Shown: positions 1 to 8,144, counted from the first letter of the stretch. The stretch: DNA of 21,037 nt from JBBQBQ01 sp038317685 (GCA_038317685.1 JBBQBQ010000034.1:1-21037), one strand, 5' to 3'. Numbers and translations: made by a program. The notes: generated by a model from the sequence alone, not told the origin.

Positions 1-66
1 GACCCCGCAGCCGGCGAGAGCAGCGGCCAGCAGCAGAGTTATCAGGCGAATTCCAAAATTCATCAT
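1..66 (-). CDS. Putative lipoprotein, N-terminal fragment (runs off left edge)
   Basis: Read on the minus strand, a double ATG at 66-61 opens a frame that stays open to the window edge. It encodes a short polar start (MMNFGIRL), a hydrophobic run rich in Leu and Ala, and then LAGC, a textbook lipobox with Cys at about residue 20. This is what signal peptidase II cleaves, so the product would be a lipid-anchored envelope protein. Only about 22 residues are inside the window, so its function cannot be told. Either ATG could be the start; an AAAGGG is present upstream but about 20 nt away, too far to decide. It is on the same strand as the restriction operon and lies 180 bp beyond the res stop. 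Confidence 0.55.
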   Translation of the reverse strand, partial: MMNFGIRLITLLLAAALAGCGV

Positions 67-246
67 CCCGGACCGCACCCGCAATTCCCTTTCAGAAGCT
101 GAAGGCCAGCCCCTTCGTCCCGAAGCTCTTGATCGCGCCCAGTTCCCTGGTCACCGGGCAGACCGGGCCGCTTTGGGACCTGAAACCGAGGACGTAGAGG
201 CTAAACGATGTCACAATTCACCCTCTCTGGCAACTATTGAAATCCC
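67..246. other. Intergenic segment between res and the lipoprotein gene
   Basis: I find no convincing gene, strong terminator or clear promoter in these 180 bases. A 40-codon minus-strand frame (GTG at 214 to a stop at 92) exists but has no recognisable similarity. The segment marks one end of the defence locus. Confidence 0.5.
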
Positions 247-3024
247 TTAATGACGAACGAGGATATCCTGCAGCTGAGCTGGCTGATGTGCGACATCGCA
301 CAACCAGAGACCGAACCCGCCCCTGGCATTGACCCCATCAACCCAAGTCTTGAGTGCCGTCCGCTTGGCGCGATTCTGCTCTGAATCCTCCCCCTTGATC
401 TCCAGCACCAGCATCTTGCCGCTGGACAGACGAATCAGAAAATCGGGGATAAAACGACGCCGCGAGCCATTCCAGAGGTAAAAGACGCAAAAACCGAGAT
501 GATCATTCTTGGCGTAGGACGAGACGAGCGGGCTGGTTTCCAACAGGTTGGCAGTGAACTGCTCCCAACTACTATCGCCAACCATGTGGCTGATCTGCGA
601 CTTTGCAGCCGGATGACACGGCTTGGTCGTGTACCACGTGCGCATGCCAGCAGTCGAGCCGATAGGAGATTCCTCGTCGAAGACCGGTTCCAGCCGCTCG
701 CAGTTTTGTTCGGTCACGTAGCGCAACAGATGCTGCACGATCAGATCGATGTTCAGGGCAAAGAGGATGCGTTTGCGTAGCGGATCTTGATGGAAGAGCG
801 AGGGGATGTTGAGTCGATCAGACTGAAAAAACTCCTCGACCAATCGAATGAGTTGAAAAACCAGATACTCACGCTGCCCGCTAAACCGCCCCTGCAAGGT
901 ATCGAAGGCCTTGCGCGCTGCCAGAAAAGTCAGCCGCTGTAAACGGAAGCCTTCCGGCAGTTGCTCCAGATCGATTTTGGTTGCCTTACTCAGATCGGCC
1001 GCACCGCCCAACGCCGGTGCCAGCTCGGCGCTGATCGGAGTTTGCGTCGGATCGAGGGAAAGAACTGCGACCTGCGACCAGTCGACCGACAGGGTTGGCC
1101 GCACGACCGTATCGATGCGCAGTACATTCGGCCAGCGAATCTCCAACGGCGCCCGCTCCGGCAATGATTCGATTTGGGTGCTCGGCTTCGGTGGCGGTGG
1201 CGGTGGCCCGCCGTCGTCGCCGACCTGAAAGATGGAGAGCGGCACCCCGAAGATATTGACGTACTCAGGGAGGAAAAGACCGTTGTCGTCCACTTCGTAG
1301 GAGACCCGGCGCAGACCGCGACCGATGACCTGCTCGCAAAGCAACTGGCTGGTGAAGGCGCGTAGCCCCATGATGTGGGTAACGTTCTTGGCGTCCCATC
1401 CTTCCGAGAGCATGGCCACGGAGATGACCTTCTGCAAATCCTGGCCGGCGGTACCGCGCTTGCCGACGTTGTCGACGATCTCGCGCAGCAGCTCTTCCTT
1501 CTTCAACTCGCGCAGCCGAACCTTACGCGTCTCGGGGATATTCGCCGCTTCGACGATTGCCTGCAAAGCGGTCTCGTAGTCCTTGTCGCTACCGGCTGTT
1601 TCGCCGATCTCCGCCTTCTCCAGCACTCGTGAATCGACCCGCAAGGTGCGATTCGGCGCGTGCATCTCCGGCCAGTGGGCATCTCCGTTGCGGAAGTAAT
1701 GCTCGATGCGGGCGGCAGTCTCGGTGCGATTACAGACCGTCAACATCACCGGCGGCGACAGATGTCCAGCCTCTTGCCACTGACGCAACGCTTCCCGCCA
1801 ATCGGCGCCAAGCAGGGTGTAGGCATCCTGCACCAGCTTGGGGAGCGGTTCGTGCGCCTCGGCCTTACGGTTCAAATCGTCGGCCACATCGGCTTCCCGG
1901 TAGATATGATAAAGCTTGGAGCGGTAATCCTTGGTATTGGGAAGCGCATCATCGCGGATGACGACGCGCGGGGTCTTGACCAGCCCGGCTTCGATAGCGT
2001 CATTGAGGCCGAAGTCGGAAATAATCCAACCGAAGAGTCCGGCCTCGGTGCTCGCCTTGCCGGTCGGGGCAAAGGGGGTCGCGGAGAGGTCGAAACAGCG
2101 CTGGATGCGCCGGGTCTTGTGCAGGCGGTCGAGGCCTTCGATCCAACGCGTCGCCTCGTCGAGGTCGATCCCCTGCTCCGCCGCCTGCTTCTTGCTGATC
2201 TTCGCTTCAGCCGGAATCCGGTAGGCGTGGTGGGCCTCGTCGTTGATGACAATCAGATCGCGATGGGTCGCCAGCTTCCCCAATATCCGCCGCGTAAAGG
2301 CCTCGTCGCTCTCGGCCCCCTTCCTCACCACCGAACGCTCGGTCTGCTTGAGCGGCATCAGGGTGTGCCAGTTCTCGATCAACAGTTCGACCTGATTGAG
2401 CTTCTGGCGCAACGCCTCGGAGGGGCAGAGCCCGAAGACATCGTAGAAATTGTCCGGCTCGCCGGGATAGAGCACCCGCAGCCGTTCCTTGACCGTGATC
2501 CCCGGCGCGACGATAAAGACGGCGCGGGAGAATTCCTTGTTGCGCTTGGGATAGGTCAAAGCGTTGAGCACCTGCCAGGTGATAATCATCGCCATCACCG
2601 TCGTCTTGCCGGTGCCGGTCGCCATCTTGCTACAGAGCCGCTCCCACGCCCCGCCGTCGCCGGGGACATGAACGCCCTGCTTGTATTCCTGCGCCCCTTC
2701 CACCCACCAGATCAGGGTTTCGATCGCCTCGATCTGACAGAAGTAGAAGGGAAATTGCCGGGCAGAGTTATCGCGCCAGTGTTCGAGCAGCCTCCGGGTC
2801 ACGCTAGTGATACCGGGGTAATCGGCCGCCCGCCACTCGTCGACCCGGCCGCGAATGGCGTTGACCAGATCGAGCGGTTCGGTGCGCTTGGTATTGTAGC
2901 GGACGTCAAAGATTTCGTAGCCCGCCGGACGCCGCTCTGCCACTTGAGTCAGCGAGCCGTCGCGGGCCTGCTGCCAGTATTGAGTGGGAGCTTTGTACGG
3001 GGAGTTGATAATGAGGGATTGCAT
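247..3024 (-). CDS. res: Type III restriction endonuclease, Res subunit (SF2 helicase plus nuclease)
   Basis: This 925-residue protein is the restriction subunit of a Type III system: an ATP-dependent DNA translocase that cleaves unmodified DNA in complex with Mod. Visible motifs in order are a Walker A KMATGTGKTT (about 133-142), the Walker B/DEAH box INDEAHHAYR (DEAH at 262-265), motif III DLSATPF (312-318), and motif VI QVIGRGLRR (565-573). A Pro-rich stretch with six to seven prolines lies near 607-613, probably a linker. A C-terminal PD-(D/E)xK nuclease core has Asp861 and the EIK at 875-877. Length fits the family. The ATG shares one base with the stop of the upstream TOPRIM gene (TGATG), so translation is probably coupled. 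The operon order is unusual because two non-R-M genes lie between mod and res. Type III identity is strong; the recognition sequence cannot be read from this. Confidence 0.93.
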   Translation of the reverse strand: MQSLIINSPYKAPTQYWQQARDGSLTQVAERRPAGYEIFDVRYNTKRTEPLDLVNAIRGRVDEWRAADYPGITSVTRRLLEHWRDNSARQFPFYFCQIEAIETLIWWVEGAQEYKQGVHVPGDGGAWERLCSKMATGTGKTTVMAMIITWQVLNALTYPKRNKEFSRAVFIVAPGITVKERLRVLYPGEPDNFYDVFGLCPSEALRQKLNQVELLIENWHTLMPLKQTERSVVRKGAESDEAFTRRILGKLATHRDLIVINDEAHHAYRIPAEAKISKKQAAEQGIDLDEATRWIEGLDRLHKTRRIQRCFDLSATPFAPTGKASTEAGLFGWIISDFGLNDAIEAGLVKTPRVVIRDDALPNTKDYRSKLYHIYREADVADDLNRKAEAHEPLPKLVQDAYTLLGADWREALRQWQEAGHLSPPVMLTVCNRTETAARIEHYFRNGDAHWPEMHAPNRTLRVDSRVLEKAEIGETAGSDKDYETALQAIVEAANIPETRKVRLRELKKEELLREIVDNVGKRGTAGQDLQKVISVAMLSEGWDAKNVTHIMGLRAFTSQLLCEQVIGRGLRRVSYEVDDNGLFLPEYVNIFGVPLSIFQVGDDGGPPPPPPKPSTQIESLPERAPLEIRWPNVLRIDTVVRPTLSVDWSQVAVLSLDPTQTPISAELAPALGGAADLSKATKIDLEQLPEGFRLQRLTFLAARKAFDTLQGRFSGQREYLVFQLIRLVEEFFQSDRLNIPSLFHQDPLRKRILFALNIDLIVQHLLRYVTEQNCERLEPVFDEESPIGSTAGMRTWYTTKPCHPAAKSQISHMVGDSSWEQFTANLLETSPLVSSYAKNDHLGFCVFYLWNGSRRRFIPDFLIRLSSGKMLVLEIKGEDSEQNRAKRTALKTWVDGVNARGGFGLWLCDVAHQPAQLQDILVRH

Positions 3025-3584
3025 CAGGCACCGTTCTCGACAAGCCGCTGAACGGCTTCGACAAAGACTTGAAAACTGCGGGAGCGATTTCTGGTCGGTT
3101 CAAGTAGCGGGCCAATGCGCCGGGCACCGTCGCGCTTCTGGTAGTCGGGAATAACTTTCCGCAGCTCAGTGACGGGGTTGCCCAAACGGTCGGGATCTTG
3201 GTAGATCGCCTTGCGTTTTAGATTCGCAAGTTTTGGCTGCTCGAAAGCGGTACTCACGGAATCCCAATCTCCGACAAACCAGGATTCGAGGGTTTTACAG
3301 GCAATTCGCACCACGGTCTGCGGCTTGCCTGTTTCGCGGCACAGTGCGGAGAGCTTCTCCTTGATGACTCGACAGTCGCCGTTGTCCTGGTCACGCAATA
3401 CAACAAAGGCACTGTTTGGTTTCAACCAGCCACGAATGCGCCGCACCAGCAGTCGTTCCAGATCCTGCTTCCCCTCAAAAACCAGGTACTCCGTTGTAAC
3501 ATTTGGGGGCAAGATGGCTGGAAGAAAACCTTGCAAGGCATCCTGTGCCGATGGCTCTTCGAGGAGAAAGACGATCGTCTTCAC
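3024..3584 (-). CDS. DUF4276-type TOPRIM-like protein, putative effector nuclease partnered with an ATPase
   Basis: This 186-residue protein starts at GTG (3584), overlapping the ATPase stop by 4 nt (GTGA). Visible motifs suggest a TOPRIM-like fold: acidic residues at 9-10 after the first beta strand (FLLEEPSAQDAL), a strand followed by RDQDNGD with Asp65 and Asp67 giving the DxD, and a later KTLESWFVGDW block typical of DUF4276 proteins. TOPRIM domains bind divalent metal and cut or rejoin nucleic acid. In OLD, Gabija and PARIS systems a TOPRIM unit acts together with an ABC-type ATPase. By analogy this is the effector half of the two-gene cassette with the upstream ATPase, but nuclease activity is inferred. 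Base composition (about 50% GC in a hand-counted line) is lower than in res and mod. Confidence 0.8.
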   Translation of the reverse strand: MKTIVFLLEEPSAQDALQGFLPAILPPNVTTEYLVFEGKQDLERLLVRRIRGWLKPNSAFVVLRDQDNGDCRVIKEKLSALCRETGKPQTVVRIACKTLESWFVGDWDSVSTAFEQPKLANLKRKAIYQDPDRLGNPVTELRKVIPDYQKRDGARRIGPLLEPTRNRSRSFQVFVEAVQRLVENGA

Positions 3585-4777
3585 GCGGGGTTTGCCCCCC
3601 TGAAGAGCCCCTGTTTCCAGAGGTAGCCCATCTGATCGCCCTCAGCCATGTACGCGGCTAATTGCGGGTCATCCTTGGCCCTTAGCACTTGCGTAAAACC
3701 CTTCTCCTTGACCAACCAGAACACTTCATCAAGAGCGACCGCATTGAGAAAGTCCGGTGAGTGCGTCGAAACGAGAACCTGCCCTCCCCGCACGGCGTAG
3801 GCGCGAAATTCTTCCGCGAGTTCCCACAACAAAGAGGGATATAGCTGGTTTTCAGGCTCTTCCACACAAAGCAAAGGATGCGGAGCCGGATCGTACAGCA
3901 TCACCATGTAAGCCAGCATTTTGATTGTTCCATCGGAAACAAACCGGGCAAGGATGGGGTCTTCGAAAGCACCATCCTGGAACTTGAGCATCACCCGCCC
4001 TTCTTCCGTGGTTTTGGCTTCCACATTGTCGATACCAGGGACCCGAGCTTTAATCTTCTCGACAATTTTGTCGAACACATCACGCTTGTGATTGAACAGA
4101 TATTCGATCACCAGAGAAAGATTTTCCCCTTCGCGCGAGAGGTGCTCGGCATACCCGGCCTCTTGCTCCGGTCGTGCGCGGCTGATATGAAAGTCGGATA
4201 AATGCCAGTTTTCGATCAATGACCCCAAGGCCACGACTGCGGGGAATCTCTCGAATTGCGCCAACCCCTTAATCGCTAAAATATCCGGGCTTTTGAGTGT
4301 TTGGATTTCCCGCTTTAAATCCTTTTCGTCCTTGACCGACTCCATTTCGTTGGTGACCGCTTCCCCCTGCCCGTAACTGAAATCGAGAAAATGCCACGGT
4401 TTTCCGCCGCTACCACGGCGATACTTGAGCACTTCACGCGCCACGACCGGACGACCGTTCTGTTCGTCGATTGCCAAGTTGTAGGTAATCAGATTAGACG
4501 ACTTGCGCCCAAGGTCCGCCCGGATTTTCAGCTCGATCTCGATCGGTCCGCTGCAACCGCGACTCCTGACTTCCTGAAACCCTCGGCTCCCCCCCAGCTT
4601 GCCGAGGGCAGCCGTTACATTGGTCGTCATGGCTGCACGCAGAAAATCGAAAACCGAAAACAGAGTGCTTTTGCCGGACCCGTTCGCGCCGACCAACACA
4701 CAAAAGTTCGGGATGTCGCGCAAAGTCACATCCTTGAAGGCACGAAAATTCTTCAATCCTATTGATTCGATATGCAT
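3581..4777 (-). CDS. AAA/ABC-type ATPase (AAA_21, RecF/OLD-like), partner of the TOPRIM-like protein
   Basis: This 398-residue protein has the architecture of a RecF/SMC-like ATPase: an opening IGLKNFRAFKDV, Walker A GANGSGKST (30-38), a signature-like SDGTIK at 281-286, Walker B LLCVEEPEN (302-310), and an H-loop region STHSP (337-341). A helical insert fills the middle. The C-terminal GYLWKQGLFRG resembles the tail of ATPases paired with DUF4276 proteins. It should dimerise around ATP and gate its TOPRIM partner. The start is the ATG at 4777; the ribosome site GGAGG lies inside the last codons of mod (4786-4790), so expression follows mod translation. The mod stop is 3 nt upstream. GC in hand-counted lines is 43-53%, against 62-68% in the flanking R-M genes, which suggests a separately acquired cassette. 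Confidence 0.88.
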   Translation of the reverse strand: MHIESIGLKNFRAFKDVTLRDIPNFCVLVGANGSGKSTLFSVFDFLRAAMTTNVTAALGKLGGSRGFQEVRSRGCSGPIEIELKIRADLGRKSSNLITYNLAIDEQNGRPVVAREVLKYRRGSGGKPWHFLDFSYGQGEAVTNEMESVKDEKDLKREIQTLKSPDILAIKGLAQFERFPAVVALGSLIENWHLSDFHISRARPEQEAGYAEHLSREGENLSLVIEYLFNHKRDVFDKIVEKIKARVPGIDNVEAKTTEEGRVMLKFQDGAFEDPILARFVSDGTIKMLAYMVMLYDPAPHPLLCVEEPENQLYPSLLWELAEEFRAYAVRGGQVLVSTHSPDFLNAVALDEVFWLVKEKGFTQVLRAKDDPQLAAYMAEGDQMGYLWKQGLFRGANPA

Positions 4778-4780
4778 CGT

Positions 4781-7700
4781 CTAGTCCTCCAACAAAATAA
4801 TCTTCAAACTCTCAATCCCGCGATCATCGACGATCTTCACCGCCACCTTGCGGTTGTCGCCGGCCTCAAAAGGGAGCGACACGGTGCCGTGGAATTGCTC
4901 CAGCAACTCGTCATTCAGCTCGGCGCGGATGTCCTTTTTGAGTTTCTGCCATCCCTCCCCTTTGCCTGCCATCGGGAAGAAGACCTGGCGTGGGAAGAGG
5001 GAGCGTTCGTCGTAGTCGGTGTCGAGGGACCACATGGCGATCTTCCCCTTGCCGCCGGAGACGAGTTCGCCCTTGCTGGTGTCGAAGTAATCGAAGCCAT
5101 TCACCTCGACCTCGAACTTGCCGTCCTTGAGTTTGCGTACCTCGACATCCGGCTGGCCCATGAGCCAGAAACTCTGGTTGCTGGAGCGGGCTTTCTTGAG
5201 GTCTTCGGTGAGGAGGTCGGTGTTCATCTGCGCCTTCAACGCCGTGATCCCCTTGAGCTGGTCGATGTCTTTGGCCGCTTCGGGGTCGAAGGTGAAGGCG
5301 CAGTAGACGATCATCTTCGGCAGGGGGAAGAGTTCGCCGGCCTCGCGCAGCGCCAGCTCCACCTGTCGCTGCTCTAGCGCCGCGTGCTCGGGGCCGAAAG
5401 AGATGACGACCCGTTCGCCGCTGTCCAGATGGCCGCTGGCGTGCAGGTAGCGGGTGCCGGGGAGGGTTTCCAGTTCGGCGAACTTGAGCATCTGCCCGCC
5501 CTTGCCGCGAATGCCGGTCTTGAGCAGTTCGTCGCGCCACTGGTGCTGCCGGGACGATTCGCCGGAGCGGGCGATGGTCACATCCGCTTCCTGCGGTTGC
5601 TCGGCTTCGTCGAGGGCGAGGACGGTCGGGAACGGCACCGCCTCGACGGTGAAGGGGCCGGTGATGCGCAGCTTCTTCTTGTCCGGCTGCGGCTGGTCGT
5701 AAAGGATTTCCGAATCGGCGTGGCTGGCGATGGAGAAGTCCATCTGCTTCTGCATCGCCTGCCGGGCGCGGTGGAATTCGTCGAAAGGGGCTCGGGCGCT
5801 TTCGGGCCAGTCGGTCGGGAAGTCGAAGGGGACGGTCCATTCGTGTAATCCCCGCTCACCCCGACCCTCTCCCACGGGGGGAGAGGGAGAAACCTTTGAA
5901 GTCGAGGGTGTTTTTGCCCCCTCTCCCTTGATGGGAGAGGGCTGGGGAGAGGGTGAAAGCGCCCCGTTCAACTCCCCCAGCGCCTGCGTAACCGCCGGGT
6001 GCATGCGCTCATAAATCTCATCAATATCGGGATTGTTGGCGATCGACTTGAGGGTGACATGGGGGACGGTCTTGTAGATGAACCCCCCTTTCAACCCCTC
6101 ATGCGGATAGCGCAGCTCGAAATAGTCGTAGCTCGCCGTCATCAGCCGCTGCTTGGCCAGGGTCACTGCCACCCGCGAGGTATCGCAGGTGATCCAGCGC
6201 CGGCCCCACTTCTCGGCGACAAAGGCAGTGGTGCCGGAGCCGCAGGTTGGGTCGAGGACAAGATCGCCTGGGTCGGTGGTCATGAGCAGGCAACGTTCGA
6301 TGGCCTCTGCTGCTGTTTGAACAACATAAATCTTTTTACCTGTAAATCCACGCTCCCCCATACCAAGCCAGATATTTGATCTTGGAGTCTGCCCAAAATC
6401 CTTAAGCATCATTCGATATTCAATACGATTCCCTATCTGTATAATTCTATTCGATTTAAAAAGGCGGAGCCTTCCTACTTCATTCGTTTTCCAGTGGTTG
6501 TTAGGTGGCAAATTCCATTCCTTACCAAAACAATGAAATGGTTTGCTACCTTCTTCAGATGAACCTTCTGACAACAAAGGAGTTCCATCAAAAATTTCTA
6601 AACCTTCCGGAATGGTTTCTTGGTCTGATTTCTCTTTAGGCGTCATTGAACGCCATTTCATTGAACGATCGTCAAATAGAAGTGTATATCCAGTTGCTCC
6701 TTTTTCGCCTGGATTTTTTTGTGTAGTCAGTTGGTGATATTTTACACGAGGCTTATTTTTGCCATACCATACGATGTAATCACATATAGATGGCAATAAG
6801 TTAGATGCTTGTAGGCCGGTTTTGTCAAAAGCTATCAAACCAGCAAAATTCTCTGTGCCAAAAATTTCGTCAAGAATATTCCGAACCAAATGCACATTCT
6901 CATCAGAAATCTGCACAAAGACACTCCCCGACTCGCTTAGCAAATCCTTCGCCAGCAACAACCGGTCGCGCAGATAAGTCAGATAGGAGTGAATCCCCAG
7001 CTCCCAGGTATCGCGGAAGGCTTTGATCATCTCCGGTTCCTGGGTCAAATCGACATCGTTGCGGTCCTTGACATCACGCTTGCCGACGAAGGGCTGAAAG
7101 TTCGAGCCGTACTTGATGCCGTAGGGCGGGTCGAGGTAGATCATCTGCACCTGCCCGACCATCGACTCCTTCTGCAACAGCGAGTTCATCACCAGCAGCG
7201 AATCGCCCGCCACCAGCCGGTTGGCCCAGCCGCGCTCGTGGTGGTAGAAGTCGATGGCGTCGCGCAGCGGCAGGCTCTCGAAGGGAGCTTCGAAGAGGCC
7301 GGCCTGCACCATCCCCTGCGTCTTTCCCGCCTTCCCTTCTCGCATCTGCTTGCGTACGGCGGAGAGGATGCTCATCGGGTCGATGCGCTCGTGAACGTGC
7401 AGCGAGACCGTATCGACAGCAAAGCTGGTACGCTCGGCCTTGCCGGTCCAATTGAGATAGGGGGATTGCAGGCGCTTGAGTTCTTCGAGGGCGAGACGCA
7501 TTGCCTCCTGATCGCCGGAGGTAAGAGCATCGTCGATCAACGTTTCGATGGCAGCGCGGCCGACATCGAACTGCAAGGCCGGGTCGAGATGGGGATCATA
7601 CTGCCAGGCGGTCTGTGGCTGGGCCGGGTCGGTGGCGGGAGTGACGACGCCGACCTCGGGGTTGTTCTTACGCCGATCGAGGTGGCGATAGGAGATGATG

Positions 7701-8053
7701 TTGGAGGTTTCGCCCTCGGAAGATGTCCCCCCTCGCGCTCTGAGAGAGGGGCCGGTGGTGAGGGGCATTTTCGGCTTGGGTGGCACATCGACGGGTTGCA
7801 GGTCGAGATCAAAACCGTGCTGCTCGGCGGCGCGGCGCACCGACCCTCCGCGTCCCCGCCCTTTTTCGATGGTTCCCCTTTTGATCAGGGCATCGCGCAG
7901 CATATCGCACAGATCGCCCGGGGGCTTGTATCCGGCGGCCGTCGCCTCCTTCAGGAATTGCTCTTTGAGGGACTGATTGCCGACGGCGGTGCCATCCATC
8001 GGCACCAGTGCCAATAGTAACTCCGTCAATGCGGTCCGTTGGTGCTGATCCAT
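4781..8053 (-). CDS. mod: Type III DNA methyltransferase, Mod subunit (beta-class N6-adenine/N4-cytosine)
   Basis: Mod recognises the target site and methylates it; it also guides Res. From the ATG at 8053 the protein is 1090 residues. Visible are an N-terminal winged-helix-like segment (about 1-75), catalytic motif IV DPPYG (308-312), a variable middle (about 380-580), then the SAM-binding motif I DPTCGSGTT (601-609). The order IV before I defines the beta class. A long C-terminal region (about 740-1090) has no motif I can name. The frame extends upstream to a TTG at 8068. I prefer the ATG at 8053 because the purine-rich AAAGGGGGAGGA lies just before it, although the spacing is tight. Two REP-like repeats are carried in frame (7721-7768 and 5849-5959), and the recognition region is strongly AT-rich. 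It is first in the four-gene operon. Confidence 0.92.
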   Translation of the reverse strand: MDQHQRTALTELLLALVPMDGTAVGNQSLKEQFLKEATAAGYKPPGDLCDMLRDALIKRGTIEKGRGRGGSVRRAAEQHGFDLDLQPVDVPPKPKMPLTTGPSLRARGGTSSEGETSNIISYRHLDRRKNNPEVGVVTPATDPAQPQTAWQYDPHLDPALQFDVGRAAIETLIDDALTSGDQEAMRLALEELKRLQSPYLNWTGKAERTSFAVDTVSLHVHERIDPMSILSAVRKQMREGKAGKTQGMVQAGLFEAPFESLPLRDAIDFYHHERGWANRLVAGDSLLVMNSLLQKESMVGQVQMIYLDPPYGIKYGSNFQPFVGKRDVKDRNDVDLTQEPEMIKAFRDTWELGIHSYLTYLRDRLLLAKDLLSESGSVFVQISDENVHLVRNILDEIFGTENFAGLIAFDKTGLQASNLLPSICDYIVWYGKNKPRVKYHQLTTQKNPGEKGATGYTLLFDDRSMKWRSMTPKEKSDQETIPEGLEIFDGTPLLSEGSSEEGSKPFHCFGKEWNLPPNNHWKTNEVGRLRLFKSNRIIQIGNRIEYRMMLKDFGQTPRSNIWLGMGERGFTGKKIYVVQTAAEAIERCLLMTTDPGDLVLDPTCGSGTTAFVAEKWGRRWITCDTSRVAVTLAKQRLMTASYDYFELRYPHEGLKGGFIYKTVPHVTLKSIANNPDIDEIYERMHPAVTQALGELNGALSPSPQPSPIKGEGAKTPSTSKVSPSPPVGEGRGERGLHEWTVPFDFPTDWPESARAPFDEFHRARQAMQKQMDFSIASHADSEILYDQPQPDKKKLRITGPFTVEAVPFPTVLALDEAEQPQEADVTIARSGESSRQHQWRDELLKTGIRGKGGQMLKFAELETLPGTRYLHASGHLDSGERVVISFGPEHAALEQRQVELALREAGELFPLPKMIVYCAFTFDPEAAKDIDQLKGITALKAQMNTDLLTEDLKKARSSNQSFWLMGQPDVEVRKLKDGKFEVEVNGFDYFDTSKGELVSGGKGKIAMWSLDTDYDERSLFPRQVFFPMAGKGEGWQKLKKDIRAELNDELLEQFHGTVSLPFEAGDNRKVAVKIVDDRGIESLKIILLED
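5849..5959. repeat. Pair of REP-like palindromic elements inside mod, in frame
   Basis: Two hairpins with the same 9-base arms (CCCTCTCCC / GGGAGAGGG) lie at 5865-5887 and 5919-5941, each with a 5-base loop. A further GGGGAGAGGG follows at 5944-5953. The outer flanks are CTCACCCCG on the left and GAGGGTGA on the right, so the pair faces in opposite directions. On the mod strand it encodes LSPSPQPSPIKGEG followed by a Pro/Gly/Glu-rich stretch (residues about 699-735), the protein signature of this widespread class of dispersed repeat. The insertion kept the reading frame and probably forms a surface linker between the catalytic core and the C-terminal region. Confidence 0.8.
7721..7768. repeat. 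Second REP-like element inside mod, in frame
   Basis: CCCCTC (7729-7734) pairs with GAGGGG (7746-7751) around an 11-base loop, and the tail GGTGGTGAGGGG (7754-7765) completes the form typical of these dispersed elements. On the mod strand it reads PLTTGPSLRARGG (within residues 96-111), a familiar translation of this repeat class. It lies between the N-terminal winged-helix-like segment and the rest of Mod, a likely linker where extra residues do little harm. Confidence 0.65.
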
Positions 8054-8112
8054 TCCTCCCCCTTTCAACCGGAAACCGGCACCGGCGCCATGCCTGGCGC
8101 ACCGGGCGCCAC

Positions 8113-8142
8113 ATCATAGCCTGTTTCGCTGCCCGGAAAAAT
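8113..8142 (-). promoter_or_regulatory. Possible promoter of the mod-ATPase-TOPRIM-res operon
   Basis: On the minus strand a good -10 hexamer TATGAT lies at 8118-8113, about 60 bases before the mod start and directly after the terminator of the upstream gene. The matching -35 position is only T-rich (TTTTTC), so the promoter would be weak or need an activator. No other candidate is seen in the 91-base gap. Confidence 0.35.
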
Positions 8143-8144
8143 CG

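Noticed and set aside
92..214. A 40-codon minus-strand frame starting GTG with AGAGG upstream, beside the res stop
   Set aside because: It is short, in GC-rich DNA where open frames arise easily, and the product has no motif I recognise; it could be a truncated gene end but nothing supports that.
1188..1212. Short triplet-like repeat in res (poly-proline codons), considered as a phase-variation tract
   Set aside because: The units are three bases, so length changes would not shift the frame; it is more simply a proline-rich linker.
1660..3051. A 463-codon plus-strand frame antisense to res
   Set aside because: Res has full helicase and nuclease motifs on the other strand; the antisense frame has no family motif and reflects high third-position GC.
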